DNA of 35,976 nt from Pseudomonadota bacterium (GTDB lineage: Bacteria; Pseudomonadota; Alphaproteobacteria; Sphingomonadales; Sphingomonadaceae). Location of the stretch: assembly GCA_023416515.1 (NCBI GenBank), contig JAEZHP010000076.1, positions 1-35,976 of the forward strand. The letters run 5' to 3'. The position numbers and the translations under genes are program-made. Below, piece by piece: positions 1 through 8,273 of this stretch; position 1 is the first letter of the stretch, and every line of letters begins with the position of its first letter. The notes under the pieces are model-generated. The model saw only the letters and a list, made by a program, of their open reading frames with translations, ran no database searches and was not told the DNA's origin.

Positions 1-16
1 TGCTTCGCATGGTCCC

Positions 17-35
17 CCTCCCCGTTCCGGGGAGG
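17..35 (+). terminator. GC hairpin upstream of fmt
   Basis: Perfect inverted repeat with 8-bp arms (CCTCCCCG / CGGGGAGG) around a 3-base loop, ending 18 bases before the fmt start. No U-tract follows, so a factor-independent terminator is doubtful. It could end an upstream gene outside the window, be a dispersed palindromic element, or lie in the fmt leader. Confidence 0.3.
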
Positions 36-53
36 ATCAGCTAAGCGCGCCTC

Positions 54-995
54 ATGCGCCTTGCCTTCATGGGAACTCCGGAATTCGCCGTGCCGACGCT
101 CGATGCCCTACTCGAGGCGGGGCATGAAGTCGTTGCCGTCTATACGCAGCCGCCCCGGCCAGGCGGGCGACGCGGCAAGGAATTGACGCCCTCCCCCGTC
201 CACAAGCGCGCGGAGGCGGCGGGGATCGAGGTGCGCACGCCCGAGCGGCTGCGCGGGCCCGAGGAGCAGGCGGCGTTCGCGGCGCTCGACCTCGATGCCG
301 CGATCGTGGCGGCCTACGGGCTGATCCTGCCGGAGCCGATCCTTCAGGCGCCTAGGCACGGCTGCCTCAACGTCCATGCCTCGCTGCTGCCGCGCTGGCG
401 GGGAGCGGCGCCGATCCAGCGGGCTGTCCTCGCCGGCGACGAGAAGACCGGCGTGTGCATCATGGGCATGGAGAAAGGCCTCGACACCGGGCCGGTTTAT
501 GCGTGCCGCGAGACGGAAGTTAGCGGCAAGACCGCGGGGGAGCTGACGGCGGAACTGGCCGGCATGGGCGGCGCGCTGATGGCGGACGTGCTCAACCGGC
601 TGGGGGACATCGTGCCCGAGCCGCAGCCGGCGGACGGCGTCACTTACGCGCGCAAGATCGAGAAGGCCGAAGCCCGGATCGATTTTACCCAGTCCGCCGA
701 GGCGATCGAGCGACAGGTGCGTGCGTTCAATCCTGTGCCGGGCGCTTATTTCGAGATTGGAGGAGAGCGGGTGAAGGTGCTCGCGGCGAGGGCCATCGGA
801 GACGAGGAGGCAGCTAAGCTTGGCCTTTCTCGAGCGATGAGTACGCCGGGAACGGTTGCCGATGGCCAGCTGTGGATCGCCTGCGGATCCGGCTTCATCT
901 TGCCGTACCGTGTTCAGCGAGCCGGCAAGTCGCCGATGACATCACATCAGCTGCTGCGCGGTTTCCCGATCCCGGCGGGGACTCGGCTCGGATGA
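54..995 (+). CDS. fmt: methionyl-tRNA formyltransferase
   Basis: Transfers a formyl group from 10-formyltetrahydrofolate to Met-tRNAfMet in the cytoplasm, supplying initiator tRNA. The 313 residues match the usual length. The catalytic residues known from E. coli Fmt are all at the same numbers: Asn106 and His108 in the LNVHASLLPRWRGAAPI segment and Asp144 in GLDTGPV. The N-terminal GTPEFAV motif begins the Rossmann-like formyltransferase domain, and the last 100 residues fit the OB-like tRNA-binding domain. The ATG at 54 agrees with the family N-terminus but has no close Shine-Dalgarno; the GGAGG at 31-35 is too far and sits in a hairpin. The stop overlaps the truA start as ATGA, so the two are probably translationally coupled. 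Confidence 0.97.
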   Translation: MRLAFMGTPEFAVPTLDALLEAGHEVVAVYTQPPRPGGRRGKELTPSPVHKRAEAAGIEVRTPERLRGPEEQAAFAALDLDAAIVAAYGLILPEPILQAPRHGCLNVHASLLPRWRGAAPIQRAVLAGDEKTGVCIMGMEKGLDTGPVYACRETEVSGKTAGELTAELAGMGGALMADVLNRLGDIVPEPQPADGVTYARKIEKAEARIDFTQSAEAIERQVRAFNPVPGAYFEIGGERVKVLAARAIGDEEAAKLGLSRAMSTPGTVADGQLWIACGSGFILPYRVQRAGKSPMTSHQLLRGFPIPAGTRLG

Positions 996-1750
996 CTCGC
1001 TTCCGCCTTACGATCGAATTCGATGGCCGCGACTATATGGGGTGGCAGCGCCAGGACCATGGGCCGTCGGTCCAGCAGGCGATCGAGCAGGCGATGGCCG
1101 AGGTGGTTCGCGAGAAGGTCGTGCTCCACGCCGCGGGCCGCACCGACGCGGGCGTCCATGCCTATGCGATGACCGCCCATGTCGACATCGAGCGACCGAT
1201 CAGCGCGTTCCGGCTGATGGAAGGGACCAACGCCAAGCTCCGGCCGCAGCCGATCGCGATCCTTCACAGCGAGGAGGCGCCGGCGGATTGGCATGCACGG
1301 TTCAGCTGCGTGGGGCGACGCTACGTCTACCGGATCGCCAACCGGCGGGCGCCGCTCGCGCTCGACCAGGGACGGGCATGGCGAGTGCCGGTGACGCTCT
1401 ATGCCGACGAGATGAACCGGGCGGCGCAAGTGCTGGTCGGAAGGCACGATTTCACCACCTTCCGATCGGTCCATTGCCAGTCGGACAGCCCCTTGAAGAC
1501 GCTCGACCGGCTGACGGTGCGGCGGCTGGGACCGATCATCGAGGTCGAGGCGGCTGCCCGCTCCTTCCTCCACCACCAGGTGCGCTCGATGGTCGGCTGC
1601 CTTCAGTTGGTGGGACGCGGCAAGTGGACGGCCAAGGATCTGAAAGCCGCTCTGGAGGCGCGCAACCGCGCCGCATTGGGCCTCAACGCGCCGCCAGACG
1701 GACTGTATTTTGTCGAGGCTCTGTATGACGGGGCGCTGCAGGGGCGGTGA
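992..1750 (+). CDS. truA: tRNA pseudouridine(38-40) synthase TruA
   Basis: Isomerises uridines 38-40 in the anticodon stem-loop of many tRNAs. 252 residues, normal for TruA. The signature AAGRTDAGVHA carries the catalytic Asp52. The ATG at 992 is chosen because it overlaps the fmt TGA (ATGA) and gives the standard N-terminus MTRFRLTIEFDG; the reading frame stays open upstream, but those codons lie within fmt. The last 68 bases are shared, on the opposite strand, with the end of the convergent amidotransferase gene. Confidence 0.97.
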   Translation: MTRFRLTIEFDGRDYMGWQRQDHGPSVQQAIEQAMAEVVREKVVLHAAGRTDAGVHAYAMTAHVDIERPISAFRLMEGTNAKLRPQPIAILHSEEAPADWHARFSCVGRRYVYRIANRRAPLALDQGRAWRVPVTLYADEMNRAAQVLVGRHDFTTFRSVHCQSDSPLKTLDRLTVRRLGPIIEVEAAARSFLHHQVRSMVGCLQLVGRGKWTAKDLKAALEARNRAALGLNAPPDGLYFVEALYDGALQGR

Positions 1751-3629
1751 GCCGGCGAAGCGAACGTTCAAGCATGAGGAGCTGCCACAGCAGACGGCCG
1801 TGATCGGAGCGGCCGCGGCGATGATCGTCGGCGAGCCGGGCGATGACGGCCGGATCGAACCAGCCCAGCTCGGACAGCGCCGAGCCTTGCGGAATGGCGG
1901 CTGCTTCCGCGGCAAGCGGCCCGCGAAGCCATTCGCTGACCGGAGTGACGAAGCCCTGCTTGGGCCGATACAGGATGTCGCGCGGGAGCCGGCCCTCGAG
2001 CGACTTCTTGAGCAGATATTTGCCCTGGCCTCGGCGAAGGCGAAGTCGCGGCGGAAGCTTGGCGGCAAATTCGACGAGGCGGTGGTCGAGCAAGGGCTCG
2101 CGCGCTTCGAGGCTCACGGCCATGCTGGTCCGGTCGACCTTGGTGAGGATGTCGCCGGCGAGCCAGATCTTGAGGTCGGCATATTGGGCCCGGCTCAATG
2201 CGTCGCGCGCCGGCGCGCCGGCCATGGTCTTCACATAGCGATCCTCGGCGCGGTGGCCTTGAAGCGCGTGTCGGAAATCTTCGCCGTAAAGCATTGATCT
2301 TATGGCGCGCGGTGTCGCGCCGACGGCCTCGGCATAGGCCTCGCCGCTGTCCATGCCGATGGCCTGGAGGGTGGTCTTGGCGCGGAGCGGACGCGGCGCC
2401 CAGTCGAGCTTGGGAAACGCGTCGCCGAGGTGGCCGATGCCGCTGCGAAGGCCCTGGGGAAGATGCCCCCTCACCCGCTCCTCGGCCATGAACATGCGGT
2501 AGCGGCGGTAGCCGGCGAACGCCTCGTCGGCGCCGTCGCCGCTGAGCGCGACTTTGACTCGGTCGCGGGCGAGCTCGCAGACCCGGTAGGTGGCGAGAGC
2601 GGAGGCGTCGGCGAAGGGCTCGTCGAAGGCGCCTGCGAGCGTGTCGATCAGGCTGAAATCCCCGGCATCGACAATTCGGCTGCGGTGGTCGGTGGCGAAG
2701 CGCTCGGCAATGTCGGCCGCGTAGCGGGTCTCGTCATGATCGGCCGACAAGAAACCGATCGAGCAGGTGCGGATCGCCTGCTTGCTCGCCTCGGCCATGA
2801 AGGCGACGACGGCCGAGCTGTCGACTCCCCCGGACAGGAAGGCCGCGAGCGGGACGTCGGCGACCATTCGCGAACGCACCGCCTCGCGAAGGCGGTCGAT
2901 CAACTCCTCCTGGAGGTCGGCTTCCTTCGCCGCCGAGCGCGTGGAGAAATCAATGTCCCACCAGGTGACCGGCTGCGGCAACGGGTGGCCGCGGCGGAGA
3001 TGCAGGTAGGTGCCGGCGGGGAGCTTGCGCACACCTTCGAGGATCGAGGCGTCGTCGGGGACGTAGCCGTAGGCGAGATAGTCCTCCACCGCCTGCGGGC
3101 TGATCTCGGGGCGGAAGCGGGGGTGGACGAGCAGCGCCTTCAGCTCCGAGGCGAACAGGAGGGTGCCGTCGCCGAGCTCGGCATAGAAAAGCGGCTTCAC
3201 ACCGAGCCGGTCGCGGGCGAGGAAGAGGCTGTCGCTGCGCGCATCGTAGATGGCGAAGGCGAACATGCCGTTGAAGCGCGACAGGCAGTCGGGGCCCCAC
3301 TGGCGGTAGGCGGCGAGGATCGTCTCGGTGTCGCCGGCGGTGAGGAACTGGTGGCTCTTGGCCTCGAGCGAGTCGCGGACCTCGCGGTAATTGTAGATTT
3401 CGCCGTTGAAGCTGATCACCGAGCGGCGGTCGGCGGACAGCATCGGCTGGATGCCGCCCTCGAGATCGATGATGGCGAGGCGGCGGTGGCCGAGGCCGAC
3501 CCCCGGAGCGGTCCACACGCCGCTTCCGTCGGGGCCGCGATGGGCGAGCGTATCGGCCATCGCTCCGACCCGCTCGGGATCGACGGGCTTGGGAACATCC
3601 AGGTGGAAGATGCCGGCGATCCCGCACAT
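1683..3629 (-). CDS. XrtA-associated asparagine synthase-like amidotransferase
   Basis: A class II glutamine amidotransferase fused to an asparagine-synthetase domain, 648 residues, matching the exosortase A system amidotransferase family (TIGR03108). Cys2 (MCGIAGIF) is the glutaminase nucleophile, LFLARDRLGVKPL is in the N-terminal half, and the PP-loop SGGVDS (266-271) binds ATP. By family it transfers ammonia from glutamine to an acyl-adenylated carboxylate. In this locus the likely target is a carboxyl group on the polysaccharide (an inference); free asparagine synthesis is the alternative. The ATG overlaps the xrtA TGA by one base (TGATG). The last 22 or so codons run into the 3' end of truA and look like a lineage-specific tail rich in Pro and Arg. 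Confidence 0.93.
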   Translation of the reverse strand: MCGIAGIFHLDVPKPVDPERVGAMADTLAHRGPDGSGVWTAPGVGLGHRRLAIIDLEGGIQPMLSADRRSVISFNGEIYNYREVRDSLEAKSHQFLTAGDTETILAAYRQWGPDCLSRFNGMFAFAIYDARSDSLFLARDRLGVKPLFYAELGDGTLLFASELKALLVHPRFRPEISPQAVEDYLAYGYVPDDASILEGVRKLPAGTYLHLRRGHPLPQPVTWWDIDFSTRSAAKEADLQEELIDRLREAVRSRMVADVPLAAFLSGGVDSSAVVAFMAEASKQAIRTCSIGFLSADHDETRYAADIAERFATDHRSRIVDAGDFSLIDTLAGAFDEPFADASALATYRVCELARDRVKVALSGDGADEAFAGYRRYRMFMAEERVRGHLPQGLRSGIGHLGDAFPKLDWAPRPLRAKTTLQAIGMDSGEAYAEAVGATPRAIRSMLYGEDFRHALQGHRAEDRYVKTMAGAPARDALSRAQYADLKIWLAGDILTKVDRTSMAVSLEAREPLLDHRLVEFAAKLPPRLRLRRGQGKYLLKKSLEGRLPRDILYRPKQGFVTPVSEWLRGPLAAEAAAIPQGSALSELGWFDPAVIARLADDHRRGRSDHGRLLWQLLMLERSLRRLTAPAAPRHTEPRQNTVRLAAR

Positions 3630-5152
3630 CAGCGCGGATGTCCGTCGGCGAGGCGTTCCAGGGGACCAAGAGCGGCAATGAAACGGTCGATGGCCGGGCG
3701 CGGACTGGTGCCGGTCGCGGGCTCGGGCGCCGACACGAGGATCGCCGCCGCGCGCTGCGGTCCGCCGAGCAGCCGCACCTTCATCATCTCGAGCTTCGCC
3801 CCCGCCATGTTGCCGGTCAGGATATCGCCGACGCGGTAGAAGCTGACAACCTCGCGGATCTCGCCATGGCTGACGATCCGTTCGGCCCGTCCGTTAGGCG
3901 GCGCCGGGGCATCTTCGGTCCATGCCCAGCCGGGGCCGGCGGCGCCCTGGCCGAAGCCGAGCAGCTCGCGGCCTTCCTTCTGGCGGGCGAACAGGGCGAT
4001 GGCGAGGTCGACCTCCCTGCCCTCGCCGTCGCGATAGCGTGCGATTCGGAGGTGATCGGCGCCGACAAAGGTGGGGCGCCAGGAGCGGCCGGTGGCGGGT
4101 ATCCGGGTCCAGCCGGGGACCTCCGGCATAGGCAGCGAGGCGGGCGCGTCCTGATCGCCACTGGCCGCGATGGCCGTCGACCAGATGAGCGGCGTTGCGG
4201 CCACGGCGAGGATGATTGCGGCTGAACGCCACAAGCGCGGAGTCGGATCGGCGGTGACCGGGGCAGGCTGGAGCCGCGACGGGTCGAACCAGGGATCGCC
4301 GACACGGCGGTCGAAGAAGGGCCAGGCCGCGCCGAGGATGAGGGCGATGACGAGGGCGAAGAAGATTCCGCCATAGACGACATGGTCGAAGCCGGCGGCG
4401 AAGGCGACCCCGGCGCTGTCGGCGACATAGATGGTGGCGAAGGCGCGAACGCCGTTGGCGAGGATCGGAACGACGACCGCCGCCGCCATGAACAGGGTGC
4501 GGCGCTTCCACGAGCGGAAGCAGACATTGGCGACCAGGGCGCCGAGAGCGACCATCGCGATGAGGAATTTGACCCCGGCGCAGGCCTCGGCGACCTCGAA
4601 GAAGCCGGCAGCGGTGGTGATGAACACGCCTTCGAGGTGCGCTGGCATTCCGGCGGCGCCGAGAAGGGCCATCGCGATCCTTGCGGTGGCGGTCTGCATC
4701 GCGGGAACCGCCTCGTCGCCGAACGGGATCAAGAACAGGGCGTAAGCGAGGGGAAACAGAAGCCCCCGGCTCACCGCCTTGCCGAGCAAGGTGACGACGG
4801 CGCCCTGGAGCATGAAGACGAGCCCGGCATGACGGGCGAAGCCGATGCTTGCGGCATAGCCGAGCAGCCAGGCCAGGGCGCCGACGCCGACGAGCGCAAG
4901 GCCGGGAAGCCAGGCGCGGGGCATGAGCTTCAAAAGCTCGGGGCGGCGCTGCCAGACCAGCCAGGCGATCAGCGGCCCGATCAGGAGGCAATGGTTGTAA
5001 GTCGAGCTGTTCCACCAGATCGCGGCCATGTCGGCGGCGTCGGAGGCGAAGAGCAGAAGGATCGCCCCGGCGGCGACAGCGAGGGCGGTGAGATGGGCGC
5101 GCCAGGCGCTCGGCAGGGCCGTGGGCGCAGTCGCGGCGAAAGCGGTGCTCAT
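3629..5152 (-). CDS. xrtA: exosortase A with C-terminal EpsI domain
   Basis: Integral-membrane transpeptidase-like enzyme expected to cut and process proteins bearing a C-terminal PEP-CTERM signal. Residues 1 to about 280 hold roughly eight hydrophobic segments. The exosortase triad is visible: Cys191 in EACAG, Arg236 in NGVRAF and His257 in FDHVVYG. The Cys is followed by Ala rather than the Ser that I know as more usual (ACSG). Residues from about 305 to 507, after one more membrane segment, form a periplasmic EpsI-type domain (TIGR02914-like), so exosortase and EpsI are one protein. The start overlaps the upstream glycosyltransferase stop by 4 bases and the end overlaps the amidotransferase start by one. 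Confidence 0.93.
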   Translation of the reverse strand: MSTAFAATAPTALPSAWRAHLTALAVAAGAILLLFASDAADMAAIWWNSSTYNHCLLIGPLIAWLVWQRRPELLKLMPRAWLPGLALVGVGALAWLLGYAASIGFARHAGLVFMLQGAVVTLLGKAVSRGLLFPLAYALFLIPFGDEAVPAMQTATARIAMALLGAAGMPAHLEGVFITTAAGFFEVAEACAGVKFLIAMVALGALVANVCFRSWKRRTLFMAAAVVVPILANGVRAFATIYVADSAGVAFAAGFDHVVYGGIFFALVIALILGAAWPFFDRRVGDPWFDPSRLQPAPVTADPTPRLWRSAAIILAVAATPLIWSTAIAASGDQDAPASLPMPEVPGWTRIPATGRSWRPTFVGADHLRIARYRDGEGREVDLAIALFARQKEGRELLGFGQGAAGPGWAWTEDAPAPPNGRAERIVSHGEIREVVSFYRVGDILTGNMAGAKLEMMKVRLLGGPQRAAAILVSAPEPATGTSPRPAIDRFIAALGPLERLADGHPR

Positions 5153-6366
5153 GCCGCTTCTCGCTCGGCCTCGGCGGGAAAGAGCAGGGAATCCAGCGGC
5201 GCGAGCCGGGAGTCCCAGGCATAAAGGCCGACCACGAGGTCGCGACCGGAAGCGCCTAGGGCAGCCGCACGAGAAGGATCATCGAGGAGGCCGCCGATGG
5301 CTTCGGCCATTCCGCCCGGCTCACCGGTGACGATGAGGTCGCGGCCGGATTCGGCCTCGATCCCTTCGAAGGCGGCGGGCGAGGCGACGACGGGACGGGC
5401 CATCGCCATCGCCTCCAGCACCTTGTTCTGGATGCCGCGAGCGATGCGCAGAGGCGCGACGACTACGTCGGCGGCGTCGAGCCAGGAGCGCATGTCGCGG
5501 ACTGCGCCGGTCACCGTAATTCGGTCGCTTGCGAGCGCCTTCACCTCGGCCAGGGGGTTGCGGCCGGCGATGACGAAGCGGGCTCGCGGCAGGCGGGGGA
5601 GCACCTCGGCGGCGAACCAGCGCACCGCGTCGACATTGGGCCGATAGTCCATCTGGCCGGTGAAGAGCAGAACCGCCCCCTGCCCCCGCTCGGCGGCGGT
5701 GAGACGCGGGAAAGCGGCGTCGGGCGCGAAGTGCCTCGAGTCGATCCCGTTCGCGATCGCGTGGACGTTCGAAGCAGCGCCGCGGTCGCGGAACAGCGCG
5801 GCTTCGGCCTCGCTCACGAACAGGCAGGCATCGGCGCGTTGCGCGACCTGGCGCTCGAACGCAGCCAAGGTGCGGGCCTCCCGCGAATGGATCGGCGCGA
5901 GAAGACCGCCAGCGTCGGCGTAGGCCTCGAACTTGGCCGAATCCATGTCGACGAAGTCCATCACGAAGCGTTGGCGGGCTTCGTTGGGGATGAACTGCGC
6001 CATCTGCCCCGAAAATGCGAAGGCCGCGCCGATCCTCGGGTCGCCCAGCCGCTCCGCCACGAAGTCCCGCATTCGGGGGGAATCGAACAGGGTCAGCGAG
6101 AGCGGCTTGCCGCTCGCGAAAGCTCGCGCGGCAGCGATCGCCCTTGAGGTGCGCCGGACCTCGACATGGACCTTGCCGAGGCGGTCGCCGAGGGCTCGGC
6201 GGAGACCGTCGACATGGGCCGCGTCGGCCGAATCGTCGGCGAAGCAGGCGAGATGGACCCGGGCGAGCCCGGCGAGGTGCTTGAGGACGTGCCAGGAACG
6301 GATCTTGTCGCCACGGTCCGGAGGAAACGGAATCCGGTGGGCAAGGAACAGGATCTCCCCCGTCAC
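5149..6366 (-). CDS. XrtA-associated glycosyltransferase (Stp1-like)
   Basis: Cytoplasmic GT-B-fold sugar transferase, 405 residues, resembling the TIGR03087 sugar transferases of exosortase loci. The N-terminus has the family-like LFLAHRIPFPPDRGDKIR; the C-terminal donor-binding half has TGQMDYRPN and the segment IQNKVLEAMAMARPVV, the GT4 nucleotide-sugar region. GTG at 6366 is taken as the start because it overlaps the FemAB stop (GTGA) and gives the conserved N-terminus; the frame is open for another 103 codons upstream, but these lie inside the FemAB gene. It probably adds one sugar to the repeat unit; donor and acceptor cannot be read from sequence. Confidence 0.92.
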   Translation of the reverse strand: MTGEILFLAHRIPFPPDRGDKIRSWHVLKHLAGLARVHLACFADDSADAAHVDGLRRALGDRLGKVHVEVRRTSRAIAAARAFASGKPLSLTLFDSPRMRDFVAERLGDPRIGAAFAFSGQMAQFIPNEARQRFVMDFVDMDSAKFEAYADAGGLLAPIHSREARTLAAFERQVAQRADACLFVSEAEAALFRDRGAASNVHAIANGIDSRHFAPDAAFPRLTAAERGQGAVLLFTGQMDYRPNVDAVRWFAAEVLPRLPRARFVIAGRNPLAEVKALASDRITVTGAVRDMRSWLDAADVVVAPLRIARGIQNKVLEAMAMARPVVASPAAFEGIEAESGRDLIVTGEPGGMAEAIGGLLDDPSRAAALGASGRDLVVGLYAWDSRLAPLDSLLFPAEAEREAA

Positions 6367-7409
6367 GCCAGCCCCCGAGCGATCGGCGGGCCGATCAAAT
6401 TGGCGGCCCACAGCGGCAGGCGCTTCCAGGCGGCGACCTTGCGGGCATAGCGGGGATCCAGCGGGTTGGTGTCGCGCGCCTTGCCCCAGCTCGCATAGAC
6501 GAGCGGGGTGGGTTCGAAGCCCCAATTCTTCTTGTAGGCATAGGCGCCGGTGCCGAGCTTGGAGCGCCCAAAGTCGAAGCGCGTGCAGCCGCGCGAGGCG
6601 GCATGCTTCATCAGCTCGAAATAGAGGAGCTCGTTGGCGCGGGCGGCCCGCGCGGCGAAAGTGCCTCCGCCCCAATAGGGATAAACGACGCCCTTCATGT
6701 AGAGGCTGAGGACCGCCGAAATCGCGGCCTTGCCCTTGCGAACGACGAGGATGTCCGAGTCCGGCCCGAACTCGTCGAGCATCGCCTGGAACAGGCGCCG
6801 CGGAAAGACGGGCGTGCCCAGATTGTGGACGCTCTCGGCATAGACTCGATAGTGGCTCGCAAGGTCGCGGCCGGACTCGACGGTGAGGCCGTTGCCCAAG
6901 GCGCGCCGAACCTCGGCGCGCTGCCTGCGCTGGATGGACTTGAGGATCGAGTCCTCGTCCTGCGGCAGGTCACGGACGAAATCGGCATAGATGCCTTCTT
7001 GGCGCTGCCACAGCGGCGGAAGCGATCCGCCGCGCAGCTCGATTGCCGAGGATCCGGTCTCCTCCGCGAGCGATTGCGCCGCGTCGGCGAGAGCAGCCTC
7101 CGCCTCTTCGCCAAGAGCGAGGATTCCGCCGCCGACCCCGAAACCGACGGAGACCAGCGCCCTGCCGAACAGAAGCGATCGGACCTCGGTCAAAGGGAGC
7201 ACGCCGATGAGGGCCGGTCCTTGCTCGGCGACGAGGCAATGGCTCGAGTGGCCCGTGGCGGCGGTCACCGCTCGGCTCCACTGAGGCAAGTGGAAGGGCG
7301 TGCCGCCGGAATGGCCGCGAACGAACGCCTCGATCCGCTCGGCGATGATCGAGTCGCCGAGATCGACCGTTCGGACCGTGACTCGGCTGATTTGGGCTGG
7401 TGCGTTCAT
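6363..7409 (-). CDS. XrtA-associated FemAB family protein
   Basis: 348 residues of the GNAT-like FemAB fold (TIGR03019 type). Recognisable stretches include SIQRRQRAEVRRALGNGLTV, GTPVFPRRLFQ and the C-terminal FDFGRSKLGTGAYAYKKNWG, typical of this group. FemAB relatives transfer amino acids or acyl groups to amino groups; the substrate in exosortase loci is unknown. ATG at 7409 overlaps the upstream deacetylase stop (ATGA) and is preferred over an ATG seven codons earlier, which lies inside that gene. The end overlaps the glycosyltransferase GTG. A second, different FemAB/GNAT protein is encoded at 17242. Confidence 0.92.
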   Translation of the reverse strand: MNAPAQISRVTVRTVDLGDSIIAERIEAFVRGHSGGTPFHLPQWSRAVTAATGHSSHCLVAEQGPALIGVLPLTEVRSLLFGRALVSVGFGVGGGILALGEEAEAALADAAQSLAEETGSSAIELRGGSLPPLWQRQEGIYADFVRDLPQDEDSILKSIQRRQRAEVRRALGNGLTVESGRDLASHYRVYAESVHNLGTPVFPRRLFQAMLDEFGPDSDILVVRKGKAAISAVLSLYMKGVVYPYWGGGTFAARAARANELLYFELMKHAASRGCTRFDFGRSKLGTGAYAYKKNWGFEPTPLVYASWGKARDTNPLDPRYARKVAAWKRLPLWAANLIGPPIARGLA

Positions 7410-8251
7410 CCGAGCCGCTCGCGCTCGCATTCAACCACGCGGTCGGTTCGGCCCCAGGAGAAGGCCTCAAGCAATTTGAGGAGCTTGGGCTCCATCCTGG
7501 AGAGATTGGTGTAATGGCGAAAGCGCGACTTGAGCGGTGCGCCGGCGACGCGCGGCTGGCCGGGGTCGATTTCCCAGGGATGGAAGTAGAAGATGGCGGG
7601 CCGGCCATCGCTGCGGTTCACTCGGTCGATCGCCCAGCGCGAGAAAGCGTAAGGCAGAAGCCGGAAGAAGCCGCCTCCCCCCGCAGCGGCTCGGCGGCCG
7701 GCAAATTCGACCGTCGTGACCGGGAGCTCGATCAGGTCGCTTCCGGCGAGCGGACGGTGAGCAAAGCGCGGGGTCTCGCGCCAGCCATAATGATCGTGGG
7801 AAATCGGCGCGACGCTCGAGCTGTAGCGATAGCCCTCCTCGGCGAGGATTTGGTGAGCCCAGGGCGTGCGCTGGTCGATCGAGAAGCTGGGCGCACGATA
7901 GCCGGTGACGGCGACGCCGCCCGCCTGCTCGATCGCTGTGCGGGCCCGGCGCAGATCGGAGCGGAAGCTTGCAGCGTCCATGGTGAAGACTCGCCGGTGG
8001 TCCCAGCCGTGGCTGGCCACCTCATGGCCCTCGTCGGCGATCTTCCGGATCAGGTTCGGAAAGCGTTCGGCCACCCAACCAAGGGTGAAGAACGTCCCTT
8101 TGACCCCAGCCTTGTCAAAAAGCGCAAGCACGGCCTCCGCATTGCGTTCGACCCGCAGCGGCAGCCCGTCCCAATCGGCGCGGTCGATCACGCCTTCGAA
8201 GGCGCCGACCTGGAACCAGTCCTCGACATCGACCGAGAGAGCGTTGAGCAT
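7406..8251 (-). CDS. XrtA-associated polysaccharide deacetylase
   Basis: NodB-fold (CE4) deacetylase of the TIGR03006 type, 281 residues. Metal and catalytic positions are visible: Asp8 and Asp11 in LSVDVEDW, His81 and His85 in SHGWDH, Arg119 in GYRAPSFS and His224 in FYFHPWE. It probably removes N-acetyl groups from the exopolysaccharide, in keeping with family activity. I place the start at ATG 8251 because GGAG lies six bases before it and the family N-terminus begins just before LSVDVED; an in-frame ATG at 8263 would add MEPP. The stop overlaps the FemAB start (ATGA). Confidence 0.93.
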   Translation of the reverse strand: MLNALSVDVEDWFQVGAFEGVIDRADWDGLPLRVERNAEAVLALFDKAGVKGTFFTLGWVAERFPNLIRKIADEGHEVASHGWDHRRVFTMDAASFRSDLRRARTAIEQAGGVAVTGYRAPSFSIDQRTPWAHQILAEEGYRYSSSVAPISHDHYGWRETPRFAHRPLAGSDLIELPVTTVEFAGRRAAAGGGGFFRLLPYAFSRWAIDRVNRSDGRPAIFYFHPWEIDPGQPRVAGAPLKSRFRHYTNLSRMEPKLLKLLEAFSWGRTDRVVECERERLG

Positions 8252-8273
8252 CGGCGGCTCCATGGCCGCGCCA

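Noticed and set aside
2430..3839. Long open frame (469 codons) on the plus strand
   Set aside because: Antisense to the amidotransferase; composition-driven (Gly, Glu, Ala, Asp rich) with no recognisable domain, while the opposite strand has intact catalytic motifs.
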